Shown: positions 11,420-22,255 of the stretch, piece after piece | How the letters are laid out: every line of letters begins with the position of its first letter | How positions within the stretch are numbered: the stretch's first letter is position 1 | DNA from: Gordius sp. MW1 | Taxonomy: Eukaryota > Nematomorpha > Gordioida > Gordea > Gordiidae | Direction of reading: 5' to 3' | NCBI GenBank assembly: GCA_964036665.1 | Contig: OZ038532.1 | Location: 1,488,001 to 1,552,000, forward strand | Length of the DNA stretch: 64,000 nucleotides | Notes under the pieces: model-generated | The model's database searches: none | What the model was told of the DNA's origin: nothing | Seen by the model: only the letters and a program-made list of their open reading frames with translations | Translations under genes and position numbers: made by a program

Positions 11420-11990
11420 CTTGTTAATTTTCCGGCCACAAATCCGAAATTGATAGCCGATATTTCCACCTCGCTTTAGCCTTGTTACCAAAATCCTTTC
11501 CATAAGCTTTAACGAGTGGCAGGTTAGCTTACCTATGTAATTTTTTTTGCCACAGTCCTAAGGGTTTCCCTTGCCTTTAAATAAGGGTATAAGCGGGCTT
11601 GCTTTTCATTCTAGGAATTAGCTTTTCTACCAATATCTTGTTGACGAGATTCGTCATGGTAGGGACTCCTTCTTCTCCATATCTGACCCATGCTTACATA
11701 TAAATTCCATCTGGGCCATTAAATTTTCCTTACTGTATCGTGTTCCTTTGTGTCTTTGCTTCATCCCCCTGAAAAAGTTCGACCATAGTTAAGTTTGACT
11801 AAATATGAGAAGAATTCTTGTCATTTGCAATATTCATATGTTCCTTGAAATCCTTTCCACCTCCATTAGTTCCTCCGTCATAAATAAGGGTTTACCCTTC
11901 TCGTTTTTGATAATTTTTAAGAACGCAGACATCGCAATCTTTCTTCTCCCTTTTTTTGGCAGATTTCTACAAAAAACTGTTGCTAGTATT
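11420..11990 (-). pseudogene. RTE-clade LINE reverse transcriptase remnant
   Basis: The minus strand reads the segment linking endonuclease to reverse transcriptase: AMSAFLKIIKNEKGKPL at about 11834-11960, then a GPDGIYM-like stretch and NKILVEKLIP at about 11610-11720. The same protein order appears on the plus strand at 48890-49450. Stops and frameshifts are frequent, so it is dead. A further fragment of CTCG motif lies just right of it at 11990-12050. Confidence 0.65.
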
Positions 11991-12050
11991 TCGATCTCGT
12001 CTCGTCTCGGTCTCGGGAGCATTCTCGACTTGTCTCGACTTTTAAAAATT

Positions 12051-12905
12051 ATTTATGCGAAATAAAAATTTCTCTTGTTTTATTAAAAATATTTAATAAG
12101 TGTTAAGAAAATCATTTTTAAAAACCGTTTTATACAAATTTTGTAAAGATTTAGCGCGACACGACATCTCATTGACAATATAAAGATATGAACTAATACA
12201 TAAAGATAACATTTTCTATGGAAAGTGCAGATTAAAAAAAATTATAAATAAATTTGAAGGATAGGAAATACATTTTATAGTTCTAGCATATAACATTTGT
12301 ATCAAATGCACTATGTCTGTCAAATAAAAATAGGCTAGGAAATATATAATTTTACCTATATTTGACTAGTTACATAATTGGGCGTATTGAATAAAAGCTT
12401 CAAAGCGACCTCAACTAATATAAGGCAAACGTTTTAGTAAATTATATTACCATCATCAATTATAGACCAGAAAGTTTATTGCATGTTTTCTATACCATTC
12501 TAAACCCCAAAGTGCGAGTGACCTTTAATGATAATATTAATATTTACAGAAGTGATAACTAGTTACACATATTAAAACGTTGTTAAAACAACAATAAAAG
12601 CAGCATTATTATATTTAAGAACATAAGGTTTTGAACTTTAAATTAAAGTCTGTGTATATTAGGAAAATCATGTTAATCAATTTGTATTTCAAATGGCTTC
12701 CAATTCTAAACTTTACCATTAAATAGTTTGTTGTTGTATTTATTTTATATTGCACAATTGCCATAATTATAGAAATCATAGTAAATTCGAATGCACCTGC
12801 CAACCCCGTTTATAACCTGAAAAGTAATGCATATGATCAACCAATGTATTCAGATAATGTCTTATTAAGGTACAAAAATTTACGAGTTATACTATTAGTT
12901 GGGGC
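12051..12905. other. AT-rich intergenic, nothing recognised
   Basis: No conserved coding sequence, RNA or clear repeat was recognised on either strand. The 62-residue open frame at 12615-12803 on the minus strand has no recognisable motif. Confidence 0.5.
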
Positions 12906-12910
12906 ATAAA

Positions 12911-13113
12911 TGTTATAGCACGGCCACTCACTATTCAAAGACTGCGTATCAGATATTATAGCACAGCCACTCACTATTCAGAGACGTAATTATTACTTTT
13001 GCATCTACCCTAATTTGTATCATCTCACCTTCACGCGTATATCCCACCATCACGCGTATCACCCCACTATCACGCGTATCACTCCACTATCTCGCAACCT
13101 TTTCATATACATA
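12911..13113 (+). repeat. 5' LTR of element B, left part
   Basis: This matches 21675-21840. It includes GCCACTCACTATTCAAAGAC twice (second copy slightly changed) and several CACGCGTATCACCCCAC-type short repeats. It stops at CATATACATA where element A begins. Confidence 0.9.
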
Positions 13114-13540
13114 TGTGGTGTTCCCCCCGCTTACTTATTTTTACTCATTTATTTTTATGGCCCATTTTAATCATAAGTCGTAGTTGTAGCGATTTTATTG
13201 CTTTTACTCTGGATTGTGCCGAGTAACCGTGATGATCTTTTTTTTAGATATCGCTAGTTAAACTGGCACATAAGAAACTAATAAAAAGGCTAAATATAAT
13301 TTAAGAAATGAAATAGTCATCTACGAGCCATAGTCACATATATCCCTTTGTTTTTTAAAACGCATTCATTCCTTTTTTTTCCTTTTCAAAATTACAAAGT
13401 CATATTATTTGTTCAAAATTACGAAATCATATTATTTGCCCCCAAATTACGAAATCAAATTATTTGTTCTAAGTAACTAAATCTTATTATTTATTCCAAA
13501 CTATATATAGACAATAAAGAATTCGAATCGAAACAAAAAG
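13114..13540 (+). repeat. 5' LTR of element A
   Basis: About 427 bp, matched by 17287-17708 with scattered substitutions and small indels. The 3' third contains tandem units of about 25 bp around ACGAAATCATATTATTTG (13385-13500). Confidence 0.88.
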
Positions 13541-13541
13541 G

Positions 13542-13590
13542 TGGTGTCTGAAGTGGGATCTGAACCCACGCCCTCATTCAAGGACCAGAG
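13542..13590 (+). promoter_or_regulatory. Extended tRNA-Leu-complementary primer binding site
   Basis: Beginning TGGTGTCTGAAGTGGGATC and continuing for about 49 bp, this reads as the reverse complement of the 3' half of a class II leucine tRNA. It covers CCA, acceptor 3' strand, T arm (GAACCC), a long variable arm and the TCTGGT side of the anticodon stem. A usual primer site is 8-18 bp, so the match is unusually long. The remaining bases to 13600 enter the inverted repeat. Confidence 0.8.
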
Positions 13591-13676
13591 GGGGGAACAA
13601 ACAAATAAAAACAAATAAGCTAGTCCCCGCCCTCTTACGAGAAGTCGAAGCGGCTGCCCCATTGAGGTTCAGGACT
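13591..13676. repeat. Left arm of internal inverted repeat in element A
   Basis: This is the reverse complement of 16798-16880 with few mismatches. Both carry the AATAAGCTAGTCCCC and GGCTGCCCCAT blocks in opposite orientation. The arm lies immediately after the primer site. Confidence 0.85.
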
Positions 13677-16314
13677 TGATTGCCCAGTGTTGCTTTACAG
13701 AGCTGGGTGCCAAGTCCAGTAGCCATAAAGTACCCCATTTTATAACTGATTCACAGTGCGGGATTTTATCGATTAAATCCGTCGTCCATGAATCAGTTCC
13801 GAGGGCAAAGGCAAAACTTATCACAACATGGCCAGCAGAAATTATATTAATTTTGGCCAAATTTTCGGACATTTTGGAAAATAATTTGGGCTGTGTTAAT
13901 GATAGAATTATTTCAATTAGAGTAAATTCAAACGCCATACCTAAATTTTGTCCTGCTAGACGCTTACCTTTAATTATAAAATATAAAGTAAATGCTGTAA
14001 TTTTAGATTGGCTTAAAGACGAGGTGATTGAACCCATAGATTATTCGGAATGGGCTACACCTTTAGTACCGGTCAGGAAACCTGAAGGAACGGTACGCGT
14101 CTGTGCTGACTATAGAGTTACAGTTAGTAAATTTATTATTGAAATAAAATACCCGCTGCCGAGATTAGAATGATTTTCGTTAAATTACAGGGAGCTAAAT
14201 TTTTTTCAAAAATTGATTGGCTAGCGCGTACTTACAGCTTAAGGTAGACGAAAGGTCGTCACGGCTTTTAGCATTTAATACTGATGCCGGACTATTTAAA
14301 TTCAAGAGATTACCTTTCGGCTTAAGCGTTTCAGCTGCTATTTTTCAACAGACAATAACTTCCATTTTTTGTAATTTAGACGGCGTAATATTTTATTTAG
14401 ACGACATTTTAGTCACTGGCATAACTAAAGAAGAACGCGATATGCGCCTAATCAAAGTTCTTGATTTAATTAAAGTAAAAGCATTAAAAGTTTCGGCTAA
14501 AAAAATGCGTTTTTCGAACTGAACAGATCCTATTAGGTCATATTTTAAGTGATGGTAATTTTCAACCTAAATATGACAAAGTTATGACAATTAAAGATAT
14601 TAAAATCCAACTAATAAAAAGGAGCTATCGTCATTTTTGGGCGTAATGAATTATTATAGTCGCTTTATTAATAATTATATGAAATTCGCTGGACCATTAT
14701 ATGAATTGACCAAAAAGTCTGTTTTATTTAAATGGGACGAAACTCATACAAATAATTTTAATTATTTAAAGAATGTTTTACTAACCAAACCCGTATTAAG
14801 ATGTTACAACCCTGACAAGCAATAAATTTTAAGAGGCGATGCGTCGAATGTAGGCATCGGCGGCGCATTATGTCAAGTCGAGGATAACATTGAACATCCT
14901 ATTTTGTATTTTTCACGTAAACTAAACAAAACATAGGTCCGATATTCTGTTATTAAACGAGAGGCTCTAGTAATGTACGGATTACAGCGATGTAGAGAAT
15001 ATTTAATCGGTAAATCGTTTACTGTAGTCAGGATCACAAACATCTTGTTGCTTTATTAAAAAAAGCTAACGATCAACTACTAATGTCCGGTAGATTACAG
15101 CGTTGGCTAGTTATGTTAAGAGATTTTTCCTTAACTCTTAAATAATGCATAGATGAAGAAAATCATTTAGCTGATGTATTATCGCGTTTAGGCGCGGATG
15201 ACATCGATGCTGATAATGATTCTTTATCTTGCGAGATTTTCGGAGGAGAGGTCATAAATATAATTAAAATTTTGTATTAAAATGACATAATAACCGAGAA
15301 TAATGCAGATCTTGATATAATTAAGGTTACAAATATTTTACTTGGCTTGGACGATGACACTGACATCCCATCACCCTTTAAATATGTCTTAAACGAAATG
15401 TATTTAGAAGATGACGTGCTTAAAAGACAGGAAAGGTTAGTGGTTCCTAGTAAACTTCGCCAAGATGTGTTAAATGTTTTACATCAAGGTCATGCAGGGA
15501 TGGTTAAGATGAAAGGACTAGCTAGACAATATGTCTGGTGGCCTAAAATTAACAAAGACAGTGAGAACTTCGTCAGGCAGTGCGGGCTATGTAAGCTTGA
15601 CGCACCAATGCCGCGAAGAAATAAAAGGCTAGATGGCCTCGTTCCAGATTTCTGTGGGAGAGAATACATGTTATTTTTATTGAATTTGACAAGAAACGTT
15701 CTATATTAATTGTCGATGCATATTCCGGTTGGACGAAATTTAAAAACATTTTTAGCATGTCAGGTAGAGTAAATAAATATTTTAAAAGAATTATTTGGCG
15801 CGTACGGGTTACCTACCTACATTGTTACAGATAATGGAAAGGCTTTCGTAAGCGTAGAATTTAAAATTTTTTGTTTAGAATTTAACATTAACCATTTACT
15901 AACGCCTCCTTATCACCCTAGCTCAGACGGACAGGTGGAGAGGTATGTAGGAATAGTTAAAAAATGGTTAAGAGTAGCTAAAGAAACGAAGGGAGGTACA
16001 TGGATGTTAGATTATATCATAATATGGCACCAAGATTTCCTAATAGTGCGTCTGTGAGCTACGAATTTTTAAGCAGAAAGTTGAGGTACCCGCCTGACTT
16101 GTTTCAATATCTCGAACCAGAACTATCTAGGTCAAGTAGTCCTAGATTAAAGCTTAATCAGAAGGTTTGGTATAGGAACTACTTTAAGGAACCTAGGTGG
16201 GTACTAGGCGAGATAGTAGTGCAGGTAGGCTCAAAGATTTATAAGATTAAAATTGCAGAAACAAATAAGATTGAGACTAGGCATGAAGAACAGATTAAAT
16301 TGTACAATGCTTAA
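13676..16314 (+). pseudogene. Element A pol: reverse transcriptase, RNase H, integrase
   Basis: The fragments are collinear. The RT N-terminal part at 13920-14173 includes WATPLVPVRKPEG and CADYR. The RT palm at 14217-14522 has LPFGLS and FYLDDIL, with the catalytic YxDD retained. RNase H spans about 14637-15200, with GDASNVGIGGAL and, near its end, ENHLADVLSRLG across frames. The integrase zinc-binding region at 15420-15600 has an H-x-GHAG...CGLC pattern. The catalytic core at about 15790-15960 has TDNGKAF and SSDGQVERY. The C-terminal part is 16000-16314. At least five frame breaks separate these blocks. The first 80 or so residues of the 13676 frame may include a degraded protease but show no clear DTG. 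Confidence 0.85.
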
Positions 16315-16379
16315 TAATTGAAAGACATTTTTAAATAGGAAATGTTAAATCTTACGTTTTTATATTCTGCATTAGATGA

Positions 16380-16797
16380 TTATCCCTACTATGGTGCAAT
16401 GTACGACTGTAGGTGATTCCGACGGTACCCGTTTATGCTCGGAGACCCATGTTGATTACATTCGCGGTCGAACTGACAGGGAGAGCAAGGGTGGTCAATT
16501 TAACACACCCCGTTGTTGCACCACAACGTGAGATGGCTAGGTTGAGATCGGGAACAGCCAACCGGCTGCGAGGTCTACACCTGCAGGTATTGGGGCTATA
16601 CAATCTGGGCCAGCCACTCAGTCTAATGTCACTCGCCGAGACGGCCAGATGGCCGGGACAACTGTGGTTCGTAGGAAGAAGTGCTGGGGATGCAGGAGAA
16701 GGCACCCACCTCCGATGTGTCCTAAGCCCCAAGTGCTCAATAAGCCGATAGTCCCGGTCCGTGGGGAGAACCGGCAGTCCAGATTGAGGGGGCTTTA
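16380..16797 (+). other. GC-rich block with zinc-knuckle-like motif after pol
   Basis: This roughly 400-bp segment is much richer in G+C than its surroundings. One plus-strand frame encodes KKCWGCRRRHPPPMCPK at 16676-16726, a CX2CX3HX4C arrangement like the nucleocapsid knuckles of retroelement Gag proteins. Stops interrupt this frame upstream. Other long frames here (16413-16751 plus, 16433-16732 minus) appear to be by-products of the high GC. If the reading is right, a Gag-like piece lies downstream of integrase, which is unusual. Confidence 0.4.
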
Positions 16798-16880
16798 GAA
16801 GTCTTGAACCTTATGGGGCAGCCGCTTTGACTTCTCGTTAGAAGGGGACTAGCTTATTTGTTTTTGTTTGTTTGTCCCCC
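16798..16880. repeat. Right arm of internal inverted repeat in element A
   Basis: This is complementary to 13591-13676. Reading GGGGCAGCCGCTTTGACTTC and GGGGACTAGCTTATTTG, it pairs with the left arm over about 80 bp. RNA from the element could form a panhandle linking the primer site to the region after pol. Confidence 0.85.
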
Positions 16881-17050
16881 CCACACACATACACATATAT
16901 GCATAACTTTTACTCTCCTCTTTATGATGAATCATATTTATTTGTACGTCTATGATATATATTATCCTTCCGTAACGATTCTTATACGCGTTCATTATCC
17001 AAAAATAAAAAAAAGAAGAAAGAGGCGCGACATTTGAAAAAAAAGAAAAA

Positions 17051-17150
17051 CCCGCGATATACGAAATATTCTATCACACGCGACATCCGAAATATTCTTC
17101 CATCAAACGTGTTATCCGAAATATTCTAACAAACGCGATAAACTGAAAAA
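17051..17150. repeat. Short tandem repeats in element A 3' region
   Basis: Three imperfect units of about 29 bp around CGAAATATTCT, separated by A/C-rich spacers with ACGCGA-like ends. The neighbouring 16881-17050 and 17150-17270 contain no recognisable coding sequence. Confidence 0.6.
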
Positions 17151-17274
17151 GGCGCCGAAAAAAAAGAGAAACAACAAGAATCGTTGGGCAATAGCATCAA
17201 CCCGCTCCTATCCTTTGCGAGAAGCAGACGTATTGATTGGTTGACTTATGGACATCAAGACTTTGATTTCTCAT

Positions 17275-17286
17275 TAAAGGGGGAGG
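17275..17286 (+). promoter_or_regulatory. Polypurine tract of element A
   Basis: AAAGGGGGAGG lies directly before the 3' LTR, the expected plus-strand priming site. Confidence 0.75.
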
Positions 17287-17708
17287 TGTGGTGTTCTCCA
17301 CGCTTACTTATTTTTACTCATCTATTTTTAGGGCCCCTTTTAGTCATAAGTCCTAGTTAAAGCGATTTTATTGCTTTTACTCTGGATTGTGCCGAGTAAA
17401 CATGATGATCTTTTTTTAGATATCGCTAGTTAAAATGGCACATAAGAAACTAATAAAAAGGCTAAATATAATTTAAGAAATTAAATAGTCATCTACGAGC
17501 CATAGTCATATATATCCCTTTGTTTTTTAAAACGCATTCATTCCTTTTTTTCCTTTACAAATTTACGAAATCATATTATTTGTTCAAAATTACGAAATCA
17601 TATTATTTCAAATTACGAAATCATATTATTTGTTCCAAATTACAAAATCATATTATTTGTTCCAAATTATGGATATAGACAATAAAGAATCCTAATCGAA
17701 ACAAAAAA
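17287..17708 (+). repeat. 3' LTR of element A
   Basis: This matches 13114-13540 along its length. It is followed at 17709 by the remainder of the interrupted B LTR. Confidence 0.88.
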
Positions 17709-17766
17709 ATAAACTAAACTTATATTAGTTTCTTTAGATCTTTTGTTTTATGCCTAATATACAATA
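17709..17766 (+). repeat. 5' LTR of element B, right part
   Basis: This matches 21849-21897 (TTAGTTTCTTTAG, TATGCCTAA, TACAATA). With 12911-13113 it completes the B LTR. Confidence 0.88.
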
Positions 17767-17779
17767 ATGGCGCGGTCGA

Positions 17780-18550
17780 CGTCCTCCCTTAACTTCCACC
17801 CATATACCCTTTCCGCCAACGTTGAACTTTATATTTCCCAATTTAACTATTACCACCAAGTAGTTGGACGATACGAGAAAGCTCTATTCCTTACTGTGAT
17901 TGTCTCTCAAATTATGAATTATTTATAAATCTCCCTCACCATCAGATCCTTTACAAAAATTCGAAGAAATCGTTTCCACATTAAAAAGTTTTTTCTCCCC
18001 CAAGCTTAGTGCTATTGTAGAAAGGTACAAATTTTACATATGCCTTCAAATGGATGGTGAAAGTATTGATTCTTTTGCGGCGAGGTTAAAGGGCTTTTCG
18101 ATAAATTGCAATTTTGGTGCAAGCCTCGAGGACAACTTAAGGAATCGTTTCGTGGCTGAGTTACAAAATGGTAAGATTGTAAAGCGACTGTTGATTGTGG
18201 ATAACCTGACCTGGCAAGGGGCGTTGGCTGTTGCCAGATCAATGGAACGAGCAAGTTTCAAAGCCATATGTTGACGCAACATCTGGAGCCTATTCATACG
18301 GTGACCAACAAATAGCCGATACCAAATGTTAAATGTTTCGCATGTGGGGGTAACTATTTCTGTTCCAGTTGTAAATTCCGATTCGCAACATGTTATAAAT
18401 GCCATAGCCAAGGTCATATCGGAAAGATATGCCGTAATGTTTCGCATGTGGGGTAACCATTTCCGTTCCAGTTGTAAATTTCGATTTGCAACATGTTATA
18501 AATGCCATAGTTAAGGTCATATCAGAAAGATATGACGTTTCAAACAGGTT
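17780..18550 (+). pseudogene. Element B gag with duplicated zinc-knuckle segment
   Basis: The open part 18050-18274 reads MDGESIDSFAARLKGFSINC and then a DNLRNRFVAEL stretch, typical of the capsid C-terminal region of Ty3/gypsy Gag. Downstream a Cys-rich piece with CYKCHSQGHIGKIC (CX2CX4HX4C) is present. A 104-bp segment containing this knuckle is tandemly duplicated (18332-18435 and 18436-18538). The second copy carries a stop in place of the Gln of HSQGH. Upstream, 17780-18050 is likely the N-terminal part but is too broken to follow. Confidence 0.8.
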
Positions 18551-18556
18551 TCGTCA

Positions 18557-20468
18557 GTGAACCATTTTCATTTGGAAGGAGATGCTTCACGCCCACTTCA
18601 TGGATTGATAGTAAATGACAATGTTTTAAAATTTGAAATTGACACAGGCTCGGCTGTGACCTTAATAAATTCTATCAATGGGGTTCACCTGGCTACTCAA
18701 CCTTGTAGTACTGTGTTAAGGAGTTACAATGGTACACTTATACCGGTAAAAGGAACGGCGAAAGTCAAAGTTAAAGAACAGGACTCAACCTATCAACTTC
18801 TTATTCATGTCGTTGATGGGGACGGTGAAAACATTTTGGGAAAACACTGGTTAAAAATCTTCCCACCCATTACGTCAGCTAGTTGGGAATTGGAAGAGCA
18901 ACAAACATTTCCAACTGCACGAGCACTACGAAAATGTTTTGTCAAATTATTAGAAAATGAACTGGGAGGGGTAGTCGGTTATGAGGCGACGCTTAAATTT
19001 AAAAATAAGTTGTGTCCGCGTTTTTTCCGTCCTAGACCTATTCCCTATATGTTAAAACCTAAAATTGACCAAGAATTAGATAGGTTAGTTGAAGGAGTTT
19101 TAAAACCAATAAAATATGCCGAACACGTTGCACCTATTGTAACAGTTATTAAAAGTAATGGACACATACGCATTTGCGGCGACTTCCGTGATTTAACCAA
19201 GCACCTTTTAATTAAAAAATATCCCTTGCCACGTTTTCAAGATATATTTGCACAACTAGGCGGTTGTAAATATTTTTCCGTTTTGGACCTTAAGGACGCC
19301 TACTTTCAAATAAAGGTTAGCGAAAATTTTAAAAACCTATTAACCATTAATACACATCGTGGACATTTTTTACACTAAACTACCTTTTTGTATAGCCTCG
19401 GCACCAGTTATTTTACAAAGATTTATGGACTCATTATGGAATTATAATGGAAATGTAGTTTACCTCCATGACATTATTATAGCGGGTAAATTGTTAGAAG
19501 ACTACAATCAAAAATTAGAAAAAGTTTTTAAAAAATTGGAGAGAACTGGCTTAAAATTAAAATTAGAAAAGTGTTAATTACAAAAAAAAGTGGAATACTT
19601 AGGGCATACGATTAGTGAAGACGGAATTTTTACAACTGACAAAAACACTAAAGCAATTTTAACAGCCCCAGCCCCAACTAAAATAAAAGAACTACAATCT
19701 TTTTAAGGCATGGCCACATACTACGCAAAATTTATAACAAAATTATCTACTTTAGCACAACCGCTTTATAAACTGCTAAGAAAAACAATAACTTCGAATT
19801 GGTCTCTAGACTGCGCAAATGCCTTTAACATTAAAAAATTAATTATCCAAGCCCCGATATTAAAGCATTTTGATCCTGAGTTACCATTAAAACTCTCGAC
19901 AAATGCTTCGTCTGAGGGACTGGGCGCAGTACTCGCACATGAAATTAAAGGTTATCAGCACCCAATTGCTTTTATTTCCCGCACCCTTAACGCCGCCGAA
20001 AGAAATTATAGTCAGATTAAAAAAGAAGCTTTAGCCATTAGTTTTGCTTTTAATAAATTTAAGGAATATTTATATGGCCACTATTTTACATTAATAACAG
20101 ATCACAAACCCTTAATATCACTATTTAATCCTAACAGAAATGTACCGCAGGCCGTTTCAGCGAGACTTCAGAAATGGACCTTATTGACAACACCCTATCT
20201 TTATACCATAAAATATAAAAATGGCAAAGAAAATACACAGGCTGATATGTTATCTAGACTTCCGATACAATCTGAAGAAACGCTAGAACAAGGGGGGGAA
20301 GATATATACACCATTTATAAAGAACCATTTCAACATTTTCCCATTACATCAGCCGACATAGAGCGTCATACTCGTAAAGATCCTATCCAGGGACAAGTCT
20401 ATAACTATGTACTCCATGGCTGGCAGGAGAAAGTTGCTCCAGAGCTAATAATGTACCAACAACGATAA
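18557..20468 (+). pseudogene. Element B protease, reverse transcriptase and RNase H
   Basis: The aspartic protease motif EIDTGSAVTL lies at about residues 28-38 of the 18557 frame. RT follows from about 19020 (RPRPIPYMLKPKID, then CGDFRDL and KYPLPRFQDIF) and passes a frameshift near 19365. The palm motif reads VVYLHDIII, so the catalytic YxDD has become YLHD. RNase H covers 19860-20250. Its first catalytic motif reads STNASSEGLGAVL with Asn in place of the expected Asp, while TDHKPL is retained. These substitutions, several stops and a frameshift show a non-functional enzyme. Confidence 0.88.
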
Positions 20469-20479
20469 AAAGAACTCAC

Positions 20480-21340
20480 CACCGTAAAGGGCTGCATATC
20501 TTGGGGATACTGAATTATTATTCCTCAAGGCTTAAGGCAAAACATTTTGAAACTAATCCACTTAGGACACCCGGCATGAGTCGCTTAAAAATTTTGGCTC
20601 GTCAATATCTCTGGTACCCGGGTATTAATAAAGACATAGAAGGTTATGTTTAAAATTGTACGGATTAATGGTTCACTGGTATAACAGAATTAGCAACTAA
20701 AAAATGGGAAAACCATGATCTAGGTTACAAGCAGATTTTTGTGGACCAATTAATGGGTATTATTATCTAATTTTGATTGACGCCTACAGCAAATGCCCCG
20801 AGGTGATTCCTATGACAACGATAACAACTTCAAGCACTATAAACGCTCTCGAATCTATTTTCTCAAGGTTCGGAGTATCTAACACCCTCGCTACAGATAA
20901 TGGACCTCAATTTACAAGCGCAGAGTTTAAAAAATACTGCAACACAAAGTAACGCATATTCCAGCCATTATCATCCTCGATCTAACGGAGAAGCTGAACT
21001 TTTTGTCTGAACATTTAAAGATTTTTTGAACCAGAAATTTTAAAAACGATAAATTGTATAACTTTCTGTTTTCTAATAGGAATACCATACCCCCAACAAC
21101 TGGATTAACTCCTGCTAATCTATTAATCAAGATACAAACAATCGGTCCGTTAAATTTACTCAAACCACATGTTTCCGGGCTTGACAAAGATGAGTGGGCA
21201 CCCATCAAACGGAAATTTTTAATTGGAGATAAAGTGTGGGTTAGAACTTATACAACTAATGAAAACTTATGGGTGGGAAAAATAGCAAAAATCTTAGGCC
21301 CAGTATCGTACATGGTCGAAATGGATAATGGTGCGTAATG
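20480..21340 (+). pseudogene. Element B integrase
   Basis: The zinc-binding remnant lies near 20560-20670 (LARQYLWYPGINKDIE). The catalytic core has LIDAYSKCPE at about 20776-20806 and ATDNGPQF at about 20891-20915. Then comes a frameshift and an HPRSNGEAE-like third motif near 20970. The C-terminal segment at 21054-21338 has VWVRTYTTNENLWVGKI and a chromatin-barrel-like end. A Pro- and Arg-rich tail continues to 21662. Confidence 0.8.
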
Positions 21341-21674
21341 GAAAAGACATGGTGATCATATTAGGAAGTCTTTAGATACCGCAGACAAACAGAACAATGA
21401 AGAACTATTGACGGACTTTTCGAACCCAAAACCGGCTAATCTGCCACATAATAAAACCAGGATTTACTTGAATTTATCGTTCCGCAACAGATTAATCTTC
21501 CACAGGATGAAGCCAGCGATAATATCAGTTTTCATCACACCCCCACTCTCACCCTTACCCCAGCTTAAGGACTCCTCGGAATCACCTATACTCGTACTTG
21601 AACTGATTGTCCGGCGATCAACACGAATCCGAAAACCTGTAGAAAGATATGGAATAAATTAAGGGGGTAGGAGT

Positions 21675-21897
21675 TGTTATAGCAGGGCCACTCACTATTC
21701 AAAGACTGCGTATCAATATTATAGCACGGCCACTCACTATTCAAAGACCTAATTGTTACTTTTACATCTAATTTGTATCACCTTCACGCGTATCATCCCA
21801 CTATCACGCGTATCACCCCACAATCACGCAACCTTACCATATATATACTAAATTATTAGTTTCTTTAGTTCTTTTGTTATATGCCTAAAATACAATA
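21675..21897 (+). repeat. 3' LTR of element B
   Basis: About 223 bp, matching both parts of the split 5' LTR. It is uninterrupted and so represents the empty site for element A. The right flank ATAAA is the target duplication. Confidence 0.9.
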
Positions 21898-22255
21898 ATA
21901 AACACTTCTAAAAACTCGTGATTTAATCTATTAAATTGTCGTAGAATACTCAATTGTACTTTTGAATCGTTAGGCAAGCACAAATGACTCTAGGGTACAT
22001 ACAAAATCTAGAGCCACTTTAAGTCAACTTTCATAATTTCCAAGCCTAAAATTTTGTAATAATTAATAATGCTATGGATACAAATATGTGAAAAATATAA
22101 TATTATTCACATACCATATGGGCCATTTATACTTAAGTAAATGAATTGAAACTTTGAATTTTTTTTTGTATAATAATATTTACAACACCAAGATGCTTTT
22201 TAATATCCAATATATTCCAATCAAATCATGGAAATTAATATATACAAAAATTTAC

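Larger units (their letters stand above)
13114..17708 (+). mobile_element. LTR element A (Ty3/gypsy-like), nested in B
   Basis: Direct LTRs start TGTGGTGTTC at 13114 and 17287 and end near 13540 and 17708. Shared marks include GATTTTATTGCTTTTACTCT and a run of ATTACGAAATCATATTATTTG units. A tRNA-Leu-complementary primer site follows the 5' LTR. A polypurine tract precedes the 3' LTR. The internal 3.75 kb encodes protease/RT to integrase, then a GC-rich zinc-knuckle-like block. Matching inverted repeats bracket the coding part. No gag is visible between the primer site and RT. A clean target duplication was not found. Confidence 0.88.
12911..21897 (+). mobile_element. LTR element B (Ty3/gypsy-like), host of element A
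   Basis: The LTRs begin TGTTATAGCA at 12911 and 21675. The 3' LTR ends at 21897 in TACAATA. The 5' LTR is split into 12911-13113 and 17709-17766 by element A. A 5-bp target duplication ATAAA lies at 12906-12910 and 21898-21902. A TGGCGCGGTCGACG primer-binding-site candidate begins at 17768, one base after the LTR. A G-rich polypurine tract precedes the 3' LTR (21661-21673). Internal order is gag, protease, reverse transcriptase, RNase H, integrase. Without A the element is about 4.4 kb. The coding region is broken by stops and frameshifts and by loss of active-site residues. Confidence 0.9.

Noticed and set aside
13676-14037. 122-residue minus-strand open frame
   Set aside because: It is antisense to the RT N-terminal region of element A.
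16413-16751. Overlapping 112- and 99-residue open frames on opposite strands
   Set aside because: High local GC lowers stop frequency. Neither frame has a recognisable domain, and the more plausible reading is the zinc-knuckle frame.
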